Notes: generated from the sequence alone by a model not told the origin. A DNA stretch of 64,000 nt from Sulfuritalea sp. (GCA_023229545.1 JALNZB010000018.1:11154-75153); one strand, 5' to 3'. Shown: positions 41,179 to 50,568, counted from the stretch's first letter. Numbers and translations are program-made.

Positions 41179-42390
41179 CTACAGCCAGCGCCGCATCGAA
41201 TAGCCGCCGATGATGGGGCGCTGCAAGGCGAGGCTGGCGATCTGCCGGCCCCATTTGAATTCCTTGTAGAGCACGACGAAGCGCCATATGTCGCGCAGCA
41301 CCTTGGCGCGGTCCGTCCAGCTCAATGCCATCAGCGCGGCGGGGAAATCCGCTTCGTGCGGACGGTCGAAGGCGATTTTCAGCGGATTCCACTGGTCGGT
41401 GGTGCGGCGCACCTCGGAAGCGATCATGCGACGGTACAGTTCCTGCACCGGTCGGTTGCGCCGCCGCGCCTCGACCACCGCCTCGCCGGCGATGGCGCCG
41501 GAATGCAGCGCGCAACTCATGCCCTCGCCGATCATGTTGAGGAAGCCGGCGGCCTGCCCGGTGACCATCACGTTGCCCTTGCCGAAGACGTAGCGATTGA
41601 TCAGCGACGGGCCGAAGTTCTCGCCGCAGCCCTCGTGGTCGTCCGCCGGCGGCTGCAAGCGCACGCCATGCCGGTCTTCCAGATACTTCTGCACCACCTC
41701 GTGCTTGCGGGCGAAATTGTCGCCGCGCTTGAAGCCGACGCCGACGATCTGCCGCCCGTCGCGGGCATGGCTCCAGGTGTAATGGCCGAGGCCGGGATGG
41801 AACCAGAAATGAAAATAGTCGGGAGAGAGCGGGCAATCGATGATGTCGTGGAATTTCTGGCCGACAAAGAACCACGGAATCTGCTTTGGGTAATCGGGAT
41901 AGATCGCCCGCACCACATGCGAACTCGGGCCGTCGGCGCCGATCACCTGGCGCGCGCGGTACGTCACCGGTTCGCCATTCTGTCTGGTCTGCACCAGCAC
42001 GTGATCGCCCTTGTCTTTGAGGCCGACGAAGGACGTCCGATCATGCACCTCGGCGCCGCTGCGCTGGATCGCCCAGTAGTCCGAATACTTGCGATGCAGG
42101 TGTGGCGTGCTGCCGCCGAAGAAGTCCATCGGCATGGAGACCATGCTCGGAAAATGGAACGTCACGCCCCGGCACCAGGTCGGATCGTGCAAGGCTTCGC
42201 GCGGCAGCGGGCCGAAATTCTCCAGCAGAAAGCGATGCCCGCGCGGCGACAGGATGCCGCTGCAAATCTTGTGGCGCGGCAATTCCGTGCGCTCGAGAAT
42301 CACAGTTTCCACACCGGCATCGACCAGCCGCTTCGCCGCCGCCGCCGCCGCCAGGCCAGCGCCGACTATCACCACATCAACCGAACGCAT
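41179..42390 (-). CDS. Geranylgeranyl-reductase-family FAD-dependent oxidoreductase
   Basis: A 403-residue flavoprotein. The N-terminal FAD site reads VVIVGAGLAAAAAAKRL, where the second and third glycines of GxGxxG-type motifs are replaced by Ala. The segment ELPRHKICSGILSPRG is the family signature that follows the dinucleotide site, and a second FAD contact is GNVMVTGQAAGFLNMIGEGM. Members reduce isoprenoid chains or act on other lipids and quinones. It is the third gene of a same-strand cluster with an FAD-linked oxidase and a 4Fe-4S protein. The substrate is unknown. Confidence 0.8.
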   Translation of the reverse strand: MRSVDVVIVGAGLAAAAAAKRLVDAGVETVILERTELPRHKICSGILSPRGHRFLLENFGPLPREALHDPTWCRGVTFHFPSMVSMPMDFFGGSTPHLHRKYSDYWAIQRSGAEVHDRTSFVGLKDKGDHVLVQTRQNGEPVTYRARQVIGADGPSSHVVRAIYPDYPKQIPWFFVGQKFHDIIDCPLSPDYFHFWFHPGLGHYTWSHARDGRQIVGVGFKRGDNFARKHEVVQKYLEDRHGVRLQPPADDHEGCGENFGPSLINRYVFGKGNVMVTGQAAGFLNMIGEGMSCALHSGAIAGEAVVEARRRNRPVQELYRRMIASEVRRTTDQWNPLKIAFDRPHEADFPAALMALSWTDRAKVLRDIWRFVVLYKEFKWGRQIASLALQRPIIGGYSMRRWL

Positions 42391-42408
42391 GGCATGTTTC
42401 CCTGTTCA

Positions 42409-43014
42409 TCAAGCTTCCACCAATTCAGTGATGTGCACCACCGGCAAGTCGCAAGCCGCCGCGAAAACGGCGCAGTCATCCCGGCTTTCGCAGACGACGC
42501 GGGTCGCCTGGCGTCCGCGCAGTATCCACGCCACCTGGCCCTGCGCGGGAATGGCGATGCGCTGCAAATCGAGGTTGAAGCTGCATCCGGTCTCGACCTG
42601 GAGTTGATCGTAGTATTTCACCAGTCGCTCGTAGTCGGCATGGTAGGCGCGCGGTTCGATCACATAGAGGTCGGTGGCGCGCAGCTTGCGGCGCAGCGCG
42701 GCATTGCGGCTCAATGCCGCGCCGTGACTCATGGGCGCTGCGGCGCTCCGCCGCAGATCGGCAATCAATCCGACCAGGTCGACACGCTCGGGACAGACCG
42801 GCACGCAGGCGCCGCACAGCGGGCAAGCCTCGACAATCCCGGCTAATTCCTCTGCGCTTGCGCCGCATTGCAAAGCCTTGAGCAGATATTCGGGCGTCCG
42901 CCGGGGATCGCGGTGTTGCCGCCACACGGGGCATACCAGCAGACACAGGCTACAACCGCTACAGGCGGCGTGGTCGCGCGGCGCGGCGGGAATGCGGGCG
43001 AGAAATGCGGGCAT
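42409..43014 (-). CDS. Protein with two 4Fe-4S clusters (GlcF/HdrC-like)
   Basis: A 201-residue protein with two cysteine sets near the N-terminus, ACSGCSLCLLVCPVW and ACPLCGACVPVCPE, each binding a 4Fe-4S cluster. The rest (about 90-201) lacks the CCG domains of complete GlcF or HdrB. The start ATG shares a base with the stop of the FAD-linked oxidase (TGATG), so the two are probably subunits of one enzyme. It could carry electrons from the oxidase to a quinone or to the flavoprotein encoded downstream. Confidence 0.82.
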   Translation of the reverse strand: MPAFLARIPAAPRDHAACSGCSLCLLVCPVWRQHRDPRRTPEYLLKALQCGASAEELAGIVEACPLCGACVPVCPERVDLVGLIADLRRSAAAPMSHGAALSRNAALRRKLRATDLYVIEPRAYHADYERLVKYYDQLQVETGCSFNLDLQRIAIPAQGQVAWILRGRQATRVVCESRDDCAVFAAACDLPVVHITELVEA

Positions 43015-44633
43015 CAGAAAATCACGTCGCGGTTGAGGATCATGGCCGGATCGGCGCGGCGCTTCATCGCCAGATGGCGGTCCACCAGCGCGTCGCCGAA
43101 GATGCGCCGGATATAGCCCTTCATCATGCCGCCGAAACGGTAATAGCTGGCGCCCAGATCGACGCCGATGTCGTAGATGGCATTCTTGAAGGCCTGGAAA
43201 TGATCGCGGCTATACACGCCGCCTTCGATCATCGGCTCGAACTCGCAGCCATAGGCCCGGTCTTCCGCACCGGGCGGGATGCAGGACATTTCGTAGTGCG
43301 GCCCATGGTCGGGGCGCAACTTGATGCCGACGCAATACAGCGTGTAGTGCCTGAAATACTTGCGGCAGACCGCGTTGCCGCGTTCGACGGCTTCGACAAA
43401 GCGATCCGCCGAGGTCGCCAGATCGGGAATCACCATCTGCCGCGAACCCCAGTGCTTCCACACGGCGCGCGAAAACACCACCGTGCGGTCATGCATTTTG
43501 CCATCGCGCATGTACTCGGCGCGACGAAACTCGGGAAACACCTCGCGCTTGCGTCGCAGCAGATACAGCGCCTCGCGGAGTTTCCACGGGCGCAGCGCAT
43601 AGTGGCCGAGCATGCGCAGGCCGAAACCCAGTTCGCCATGGCCGCGCAGACGCGACTCCCAGGTGCTGCGAAACGCCGCTTCGCGCTGGTCGGAATCGAA
43701 GGCCACCAGCAGATTCACCGCGCAATCCATGATGGTGAGGATGCCGGAATAATCGCTGGCATCGTTGCGGTCGAGCATTTGCAAGTCCTCGATGGCGGTG
43801 CGCAACGAGGAATAGTAGTAGTAGTGCATTCGCAGCGGCGTGTAGGGGCGCAGGCGCAGCGTCGCCTCGGTGATGACGCCGAACTGGCCGTAACCCAGGA
43901 TCACGCGCTGAAACAGTTCCGCATTCTCGCTGTCCGAGCATTCGACGATGTCGCCGGTAGGCGTCACGACTTGCAGCGACAGCGCCTGGTCGGCGCTGCA
44001 ACCCAGCCGCGCCGAATTCACGTCGATGCCGCCAACGCCCAGCGTGCCGCCGACCGACGATGTCATGTTGAGCGGCGCCGAGAGGTAATCGAGATTTTCG
44101 CGGCGCAATTCCTCGGCCAGGCTGTGCCAGTAGATGCCGGCCTCCGTGCGCACCGTCAGCCGCTCGGCGTCGATCTTCAGCACGCGGCTCATGCCCGTCA
44201 TGTCCAGCAGCACGCCGCCGAAAGCCACCGACTCGCCTTCGGTCGTCAGCCCGCCGCCGCGCACCGTCACCGGCACGCGATGCGCTTGTGCGGCCTTGAG
44301 CAGCAACGATATCTGTGCGGCACTGCGCGCGATCACCACGCCATGCGGCAGGCCGTAAGCCGTGCCGCCGGCATCGGTGGCATACACGCCGCAGGCTGTT
44401 GCGCCCTTGCCGGGTTCGACGCCGCCGGCGCGCAGTTCCGCGACGAAAGCCTGCCAGCCGGAGCCATTCCAGCGCGCGGGATTGGTTTGCTGACGCTTGA
44501 TGCCCTGCAAGGAATCGGGGGCCACCGGGCAGGGGCCAACGGTGCCAGGTTCAACGGGGGGAATTTTCAAGCAAGGAATCCTGTGGGATGTCTGCGGCGA
44601 ATGATACCCCGGCCTGGGCGCGCGACGGGGCAC
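43014..44633 (-). CDS. FAD-linked oxidase (GlcD / cytokinin-dehydrogenase-like)
   Basis: Up to 539 residues. The FAD-binding (PCMH-type) domain spans about 85-270, with VPVTVRGGGLTTEGESVAFGG and SAPLNMTSSVGGTLGVGGI, followed by YGQFGVITEATLRLRP. The C-terminal part ends DPAMILNRDVIF, typical of the family. Related enzymes oxidise hydroxy acids, amines or alcohols. The GTG at 44633 gives the longest frame; a TTG at 44570 preceded by AGGA is a good alternative. It starts 13 bp after lolD and leads the three-gene redox cluster. The substrate is unknown. Confidence 0.8.
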   Translation of the reverse strand: MPRRAPRPGYHSPQTSHRIPCLKIPPVEPGTVGPCPVAPDSLQGIKRQQTNPARWNGSGWQAFVAELRAGGVEPGKGATACGVYATDAGGTAYGLPHGVVIARSAAQISLLLKAAQAHRVPVTVRGGGLTTEGESVAFGGVLLDMTGMSRVLKIDAERLTVRTEAGIYWHSLAEELRRENLDYLSAPLNMTSSVGGTLGVGGIDVNSARLGCSADQALSLQVVTPTGDIVECSDSENAELFQRVILGYGQFGVITEATLRLRPYTPLRMHYYYYSSLRTAIEDLQMLDRNDASDYSGILTIMDCAVNLLVAFDSDQREAAFRSTWESRLRGHGELGFGLRMLGHYALRPWKLREALYLLRRKREVFPEFRRAEYMRDGKMHDRTVVFSRAVWKHWGSRQMVIPDLATSADRFVEAVERGNAVCRKYFRHYTLYCVGIKLRPDHGPHYEMSCIPPGAEDRAYGCEFEPMIEGGVYSRDHFQAFKNAIYDIGVDLGASYYRFGGMMKGYIRRIFGDALVDRHLAMKRRADPAMILNRDVIF

Positions 44634-44646
44634 AAACAGGCGTGCT

Positions 44647-45325
<679 letters not shown>

Positions 45326-45333
<8 letters not shown>

Positions 45334-46579
45334 AGCGCAGCGCCTCCGCCGGTTGCGTGCGCGAGGCGCGCCAGCTTGGATACAGCGTCGCCAGCAGCGT
45401 CAGGACGAAAGACGCGACGCTGATGGTGCCGACATCCGACCAGTGCAGGTCGGAAGGTAGTTCGCTGATGTAATACACATCCTTGGCCAGAAACTTCATT
45501 CCCAGCAGGTTTTCGAGCGCCGGCACCACGACATCGATGTTCAGCGCCAGCGCGATCCCGCCCGCAACGCCAGCGGCAAGGCCCACGGCGCCGATCAGGA
45601 TGCCCTGCACGATGAAGATGCCCATGATGCTGCGCGGGCTGGCCCCCAGCGTGCGCAGGATGGCGATGTCGGCGCGCTTGTCGGTGACCGCCATGACCAG
45701 GGTCGACACGATGTTGAAGGCGGCGACGGCGACGATCAGCAGCAGGATCAGGAACATCATGTGCTTTTCGATTTCGACGGCGCGAAAGAAGTTGGCATGA
45801 CTGCGCGTCCAGTCGCTGACGCCGGCGTCCATGTCGAGAAAACGCAGCAATTCGCGACCGATCTGCGGCGCGGCAAACAGGTCATCCACCTTGAGCCGCA
45901 CGCCGGACACCCGTTCGTCCATGCGATACAGCTTTTGCGCATCCGTCATGTGGATCAGCGCCAGACCGGAATCGAACTCGAACATGCCGGCCTCGAAAAC
46001 TCCCACCACGCGGAACTGTTTGACGCGCGGCAGGATCGCGGCCGGCGTCACCAGCCCCTGCGGCGCGAGCAAAGTCACCTTGTCGCCGGTTACGGCCCGC
46101 AGCGCGCGGGCCAGTTCGTAGCCGAGCACGATGCCGAACTCGCCGGGCATCAACTGGTCGAGCTTGCCCGACTTCATGTGGCGGGCGAAGTCGGCCACCT
46201 TGTCTTCGGCCTCGGGCAGGATGCCGCGCACCATGACGCCGCGCACCTGGCCGTCGAAGCTCAGCATGCCCTGCGCCTGCACGTAGGGCGCGGCCGCCTT
46301 CACGCGCGGATGCCGGGCGACGGCCTGCACCACTTTCGTCCAGTCAGCCAGTTCGCCGCTTTCGCTGCTGATCTGGACATGCGAGACGACACCGAGAATC
46401 CGCTCGCGCAGTTCCTTCTGAAAGCCGTTCATGACCGACAGCACCACGATCAGCGCCGCCACGCCAAGCGCCAGGCCGAGCATGGAGGTCAGCGCGATGA
46501 AGGAGATGAATCGATTGGAAGCGCCTTCGCGCGGCTGGGCCCGCGTGTAGCGCAGACCGATGAGGAGTTCGTAGTTCAT
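45326..46579 (-). CDS. lolC: Lipoprotein-releasing system permease (LolC/LolE family)
   Basis: A 417-residue inner membrane protein with the LolC/E topology: a first membrane segment (about 28-50, MLGLALGVAALIVVLSVMNGFQ), a large periplasmic domain (about 55-265), and three more segments at the C-terminal end with the FtsX-type part. YELLIGLRYTRAQPREGASNRFISFIALTSMLGL is the typical start. Only one permease gene is present beside lolD, so a homodimeric (LolF-like) transporter is possible unless a second gene exists elsewhere. Confidence 0.92.
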
Positions 46580-46737
46580 TCTGTTATTGGCTATTCGGAT
46601 TCCGTGATTGAAAATTCAGTGTGCTACGTGCAATGCTATTGACTTGCATTCTGTGGCGAACCGAGCGTCTCCTTCGTGCCCAAAGGAGCCGATCGCGTTG
46701 CTCCGAAGCGACCGCTCAACAGCGGCTCCCTTCCCAG

Positions 46738-47691
46738 TCACGTCACATCAGTTACTGGTACTACTTCGGCGATTTCCGGCCCAATGGATTTAATCCAATT
46801 ATCGAAGACTTCACGGCCTAGCTCGTTGGGTTTCGGTTCATACAATGAAGAAATAATGTCGCCCAATGGGGTAAGAATGATCCCGCGTATCTGAAGCTGT
46901 TGCTTTGTTCGAATAATGAAGGCCGAATCACCATAGGCCGCCTTGAATTCGATGTCTTTCTCCAGTTCCCTACCCGATGTGTGGATGTCGCCGAAAAGAC
47001 CCAGTGAATCCAGTAGAAAAAGGATGTTGCCCAACTTAGTCTTGGGTCCAATCGCACACGTGGGCAGTACCCGTTCATATAGACTTCGGTGGTTTGGAAC
47101 GCAGTATCTTGGGGCTCTGCTCGATATGTCGATGAGCGCCGCAAATGCGTGAAAGCTGTCCGAGTCTACGGTGCCGATGAACCATAAGGCTCTAATTCCG
47201 ACGCTACCAGGCAAAAGGGATTCTCTTGCGAGCGCTCGGGAGAGCAGGTCCTGTCTCCAAACCTCATTCTGTAATTTTGCATATTCATTAAATCGGTCGA
47301 GCCACGCCGGCTCGACGACTTCGACTGCCTTGCCTTCGGAATCCGTGACATCTTTGGGATCGTTGTTTGCCAGATACTGAAAGGAGCCCTGAATTACGCC
47401 GAGCCGCCGCACCTCTCTTTCGATCATTTCAATATCAGACTGAAGCCGTGTTCTGTCTTCGTTGGTGGCATCTAAATACCGCTGTAGCATCTGTTTGCGG
47501 ATGTCAGCAAGATTTCTGCATTCTGCAATCAGGAGTTCCTTGAATGCTTCAACCCGAGCAAGGCGTGTCTGATGCTGGGCATGGGCCGTTGCTGCCTTTT
47601 CCCATTGTGCGATCAAGAGGGGACCAACCGCGCTAATGACCTTAAGCGTTGCTCTTGCCTTGTTCGTGACTTCGGGCAGGTTGATTGTCAT
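46738..47691 (-). CDS. DUF2806-like protein of unknown function
   Basis: A 317-residue protein, visibly less GC-rich than the neighbours. The N-terminal third is helical and charged. The centre, EPAWLDRFNEYAKLQ then QDLLSRALARESLLPGSVGIRALWF, resembles the DUF2806 pattern in which a ...W..RF...A...S....Q.LW..ILAGE..PGSFSLR segment is conserved, and the C-terminal LTPLGDIISSLY fits it. Proteins of this group are often found in defence or mobile regions, but the function is not known. Its position beside toxin-antitoxin genes suggests horizontal gain. Confidence 0.6.
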   Translation of the reverse strand: MTINLPEVTNKARATLKVISAVGPLLIAQWEKAATAHAQHQTRLARVEAFKELLIAECRNLADIRKQMLQRYLDATNEDRTRLQSDIEMIEREVRRLGVIQGSFQYLANNDPKDVTDSEGKAVEVVEPAWLDRFNEYAKLQNEVWRQDLLSRALARESLLPGSVGIRALWFIGTVDSDSFHAFAALIDISSRAPRYCVPNHRSLYERVLPTCAIGPKTKLGNILFLLDSLGLFGDIHTSGRELEKDIEFKAAYGDSAFIIRTKQQLQIRGIILTPLGDIISSLYEPKPNELGREVFDNWIKSIGPEIAEVVPVTDVT

Positions 47692-47799
47692 CAGAATCGC
47701 TCGTGGGCAGGGAACTTGTGCGTCATCGTGCCACTATTGAAATGGAATAGCAATCTTCTCGAACGGCCGCTCATGGCCGCAGGCGGACATCATTTCAGA

Positions 47800-48162
47800 T
47801 TAGATCGCTAACAATATCTGCTCCGCCACCGCACGAACTTCTTTCTTTCGCCCATGCCCAGGTAGCGGCATATCCTGGACTTCGATGAGCCCAGCTTTTT
47901 CCAGCTCATCAATATCTCGCTTGACCGCGCTGCGATCACGATGCAATCGCTCGGCAAGCTCGGTGATTGACCCGGCACTCTGACGAACCTCTCTGAAAAG
48001 CGCCAACTTCGCCGTGGTGATCAGGCGCGCCATATCTTCCGGATCTTCAAAAGCGATAATGTGCTCCTGCGGAATTGTCTCGCCCTGATCGGCGAGCTTG
48101 GCAACTACCTTCCCGCGCTTAAAAAAGTCGGTCGGACCCTCCACCTTGATCACGGTTCTCAT
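47800..48162 (-). CDS. TumA-type antitoxin with HTH domain
   Basis: A 120-residue protein from the ATG at 48162 (MRTVIKVEGPTDFFKRGKVV). The C-terminal half holds a winged helix-turn-helix (GSITELAERLHRDRSAVKRDIDELEKAGLIEV), the type found in MarR-like antitoxins. The ATG overlaps the stop of the upstream toxin-like gene by 4 bp (ATGA). It probably binds the operon promoter and neutralises the toxin. The TumE/TumA name rests on recognition of the pair. Confidence 0.7.
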   Translation of the reverse strand: MRTVIKVEGPTDFFKRGKVVAKLADQGETIPQEHIIAFEDPEDMARLITTAKLALFREVRQSAGSITELAERLHRDRSAVKRDIDELEKAGLIEVQDMPLPGHGRKKEVRAVAEQILLAI

Positions 48163-48470
48163 TTCTTGCCCTTTCTGCTGAACGCCAACCACTCCGCCTC
48201 GAAACGCTCTTCGATATTACCGAAACTTTGAAATTCCACGGTCTCCACCTTGCCCTTGCAATGACGGTGATGAACTCCGTGGGCATTGTCGTAACCAAGC
48301 ACTCGTCCGTTGTCGCCCTGAAAAATGTCGTGGTTGATGTACGCCAGGTTGTAACGGACTGCCTTGCCCTTGCTGTCCACCCAAACCTCTCGCCTCAGAA
48401 TCCCGTTTCCCCGTTTCTTTGATAAGCGGGTTGATAGATCCTGGACCTTTTCCGGTTTGAACTCAGCCAT
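48159..48470 (-). CDS. TumE-type toxin (DUF6516-like)
   Basis: A 103-residue protein with RYNLAYINHDIFQGDNGRVLGYDNAHGVHHRHCKGKVE and SFGNIEERFEAEWLAF, which matches my memory of the TumE family. The toxin-first order and ATGA overlap with the HTH gene fit such pairs. It is the likely toxic member, with an unknown target. GC is lower than in the surrounding core genes. The frame is intact, so the pair may be active. Confidence 0.7.
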   Translation of the reverse strand: MAEFKPEKVQDLSTRLSKKRGNGILRREVWVDSKGKAVRYNLAYINHDIFQGDNGRVLGYDNAHGVHHRHCKGKVETVEFQSFGNIEERFEAEWLAFSRKGKK

Positions 48471-48576
48471 GACTCACTATATCACCCCTGCTAACGCGCC
48501 ACAACCGCGCCACAGGCGAAACTTCATGAAAACGGAATAGCAGTCCCGACCGGCAGCAATTGGCCGCACACGGCCA

Positions 48577-48843
48577 TCAATGCGCTTCCGGCACATAAGC
48601 CCAGGCTTTTTCTTCGGCAATGGCCATGAGGCGCTTGTCTTTCGTCCATATCGGGATGTCCCGGATCACTGCAGCGGCAAGCAGGTGGGCATCGAGGTGG
48701 CCGATACCACGTCCCATGAGGTGCTGCTGCTCGATGAAGAACAGGGTTTCGTCTTCGGTGGCGGCCGACAGTCACGGCAGGGATTGAAGCAGGCCCAGCA
48801 CTTCCGCCCGGTTGCGCAGGTTGATGTCCGTTACGACGCGCAT
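48577..48843 (-). pseudogene. VapC-type PIN-domain toxin remnant with in-frame stop
   Basis: The frame from an ATG at 48843 reads MRVVTDINLRNRAEVLGLLQ, then a TGA at 48772-48774, then SAATEDETLFFIEQQHLMGRGIGHLDAHLLAA and IWTKDKRLMAIAEE. The second half is the C-terminus of a VapC ribonuclease, with the acidic active-site Asp in HLDAHL. The N-terminal half with the first Asp is missing, and the stop looks like a CGA to TGA change. No VapB gene is present. It begins right after ccdB, so it is probably a decayed piece of an earlier toxin module. Confidence 0.75.
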
Positions 48844-48892
48844 TATGTCTCGCACTGTCAATGCTTGCGGCAGAGTGGTTCCGGTCACCAAT

Positions 48893-49213
48893 TCATCTCC
48901 AAGCCTGGGTCAGCAATTCATCGAGGGCGTCCAAGATACGACTGCCCTCCGAACTCAGGGACTTCACATATTCGCCGAGTAGCTCGTTTGGAACCGAGAC
49001 AATTTCCAGCGGATGCAGGACCACCTGGACATTCTCGATCTTGAAGGATGGGTTGAAGCGCGGGTTGCTTACCTTCCCCAGTGCAGCTTTTCGCACCATG
49101 GGGACAACCACGCGCCGACGGTAACTGTCATACAACGATGACTGGACCAGCACCACGTAGGGAATATCGTCCCGATGCTTTCCTGTATTCCGATGCACAT
49201 CGAATTGAGCCAT
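48893..49213 (-). CDS. ccdB: CcdB-type toxin
   Basis: A 106-residue protein beginning MAQFDVHRNTGKHRDDIPYVVLVQS and containing RRRVVVPMVRKAAL, both typical of CcdB, which traps DNA gyrase on DNA. The gene lies 9 bp downstream of ccdA on the same strand. The C-terminal residues important for gyrase poisoning in the F plasmid protein (W-G-I near the end) do not appear in that form, so activity is uncertain. Confidence 0.88.
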   Translation of the reverse strand: MAQFDVHRNTGKHRDDIPYVVLVQSSLYDSYRRRVVVPMVRKAALGKVSNPRFNPSFKIENVQVVLHPLEIVSVPNELLGEYVKSLSSEGSRILDALDELLTQAWR

Positions 49214-49222
49214 GACGCCGGG

Positions 49223-49477
49223 TCAAAGCGTTGAATACTCATCGGCGAACGATCCATGCCTGGCGTTGAAAGCGTTCCACATGGAAATGGTCGTCTCAAG
49301 CGTCCTGGCCTTGGTCATTCGCTGCTGACGTTCATGCGCAACGTAGTCGGCAAGCAGCGACTCGACTACTCCCGAGAGATTGTTGGTCAAACCACGTACC
49401 TGAACCACCAGGTCTTCGTTCAGAGTCAGATTTACCGGGCGTTTCCTGGCTTCGCCATCAAATGTAGCCGTTTTCAT
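49223..49477 (-). CDS. ccdA: CcdA-type antitoxin
   Basis: An 84-residue protein with an N-terminal ribbon-helix-helix part (KRPVNLTLNEDLVVQVRGL) and a C-terminal charged part ending WNAFNARHGSFADEYSTL that binds and masks CcdB. The residues between show SGVVESLLADYVAHERQQR. It precedes ccdB by 9 bp. The pair marks the right edge of the accessory islet. Confidence 0.87.
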   Translation of the reverse strand: MKTATFDGEARKRPVNLTLNEDLVVQVRGLTNNLSGVVESLLADYVAHERQQRMTKARTLETTISMWNAFNARHGSFADEYSTL

Positions 49478-49557
49478 CGCAGACCTCCGATGCGCATTAT
49501 ATGCGCATCATGACAAATCCGCATGATCGGGGTGGCGGCGCATGTTAACATCCGGCC

Positions 49558-50568
49558 ATGCTGACGCTCATCGTGCCTGGCCTGATATGGACGCGCCAGG
49601 CGCTCGCCGATCTCACTTACGACCTGCCTCTGCCCGCTTTCACCACCCTGCTGGGCAAGGGTCGCTTGCGTCAGTGCCCACCGCAGGACGCCGCCGCAAG
49701 CCTGGCCGAAGCCTTCGGACTGGCCGCGCCGCTGCCTGCTGCGGCCTTGCGCCGGCTGGCGCTGCGCGAACATCCCGGCGAAGCGGATTGGCTGTGCCTC
49801 GATCCGGTACGGCTGCGCTTCGAGCAGCGCTCGGTGATCGTCGACGATCCGCAAGGATTGGCGCTGACCGACGAAGAAGCGGTCGCGCTCGCCGTGTCGC
49901 TGGCACCGACTTTCGCCGGGCTCGGCCAACTGGAAGTGATCTCGCCGCAATGCTGGAACCTACGCCTGGCCGCCAGCGCGCCGACGTTCCAGGGCCTGGC
50001 CGAAGCCGTCGGTCGCTCTGCCTCGCCGCTGCCGCTCGATGCCGCCTATGCCGCGTGGCGCCACGCCATCAACGAGGCGCAGATGCAGTTGCATGCCCAT
50101 CCGGTGAATCAGGCGCGCGAAGCTGCCGGCCAGCCGCAGGTGAATTCCCTCTGGCCCTGGGGCGGCGGTTGCTTGCCCCGGTTTGGCAACCGCGTTGGCA
50201 CCCATCCGCATGACATGCTCTGGAGCGCCGATCCGCTGGCGCTGGGCATCGCCCGCCTGTTGCAGATCGACTTCGCCGCGCTGCCGGACCGCTTCACCCG
50301 TGCCGATGCCCGCGCGCCGCTGGCGCTGTTCGATGCGCTTGAGTCGCCCGCTCGCGTCGGCGACGCGCTGAACTGGCGCGATGAACTGGCCCGCTTCGAG
50401 GCCGACTGGCTGGCGCCCGCGCTCGACGCGCTGCGTCGCGGTCGGCTCGACGCCTTGCGCCTGCTCGCTCCCGGCGATCTTGGGGCAGCCGAACTCCACA
50501 TCAGCCGCCGCGATTTGTGGAAGTTCTGGCGCAAACCGCGCGCACTTGCCGAACTGGCGCCGCCATGA
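49558..50568 (+). CDS. Putative cofactor-independent phosphoglycerate mutase-like protein
   Basis: A 336-residue protein conserved just before recJ in betaproteobacteria and often labelled as a phosphoglycerate mutase. Seen are LIVPGLIWTRQAL at the start and INEAQMQLHAHPVNQAREAAGQPQVNSLWPWGGG; the end reads HISRRDLWKFWRKPRALAEL. The alkaline-phosphatase-type metal residues are not obvious, so the enzyme name is uncertain. It overlaps recJ by 4 bp (ATGA). A weak match to the dispersed repeat lies at 49890-49915. Confidence 0.6.
   Translation: MLTLIVPGLIWTRQALADLTYDLPLPAFTTLLGKGRLRQCPPQDAAASLAEAFGLAAPLPAAALRRLALREHPGEADWLCLDPVRLRFEQRSVIVDDPQGLALTDEEAVALAVSLAPTFAGLGQLEVISPQCWNLRLAASAPTFQGLAEAVGRSASPLPLDAAYAAWRHAINEAQMQLHAHPVNQAREAAGQPQVNSLWPWGGGCLPRFGNRVGTHPHDMLWSADPLALGIARLLQIDFAALPDRFTRADARAPLALFDALESPARVGDALNWRDELARFEADWLAPALDALRRGRLDALRLLAPGDLGAAELHISRRDLWKFWRKPRALAELAPP
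49890..49915 (-). repeat. Diverged copy of the dispersed 26-bp repeat
   Basis: Four differences from the consensus. Here the gene is on the opposite strand and reads AVSLAPTFA through it. It may be a decayed copy or a chance match. Confidence 0.45.

Noticed and set aside
42354..42380. Further copy of the dispersed repeat at the start of the geranylgeranyl-reductase-like gene
   Set aside because: It shares only AGTCGGCGCTGGC, which encodes the native Val-Gly-Ala-Gly of the FAD motif; the flanks do not match.
47755..47796. Palindromic GGCCGCTCATGGCCGC stretch in the spacer before the TumA-type gene end
   Set aside because: It resembles a short repeated spacer sequence but no second clear copy is present in the window, so no repeat call is made.
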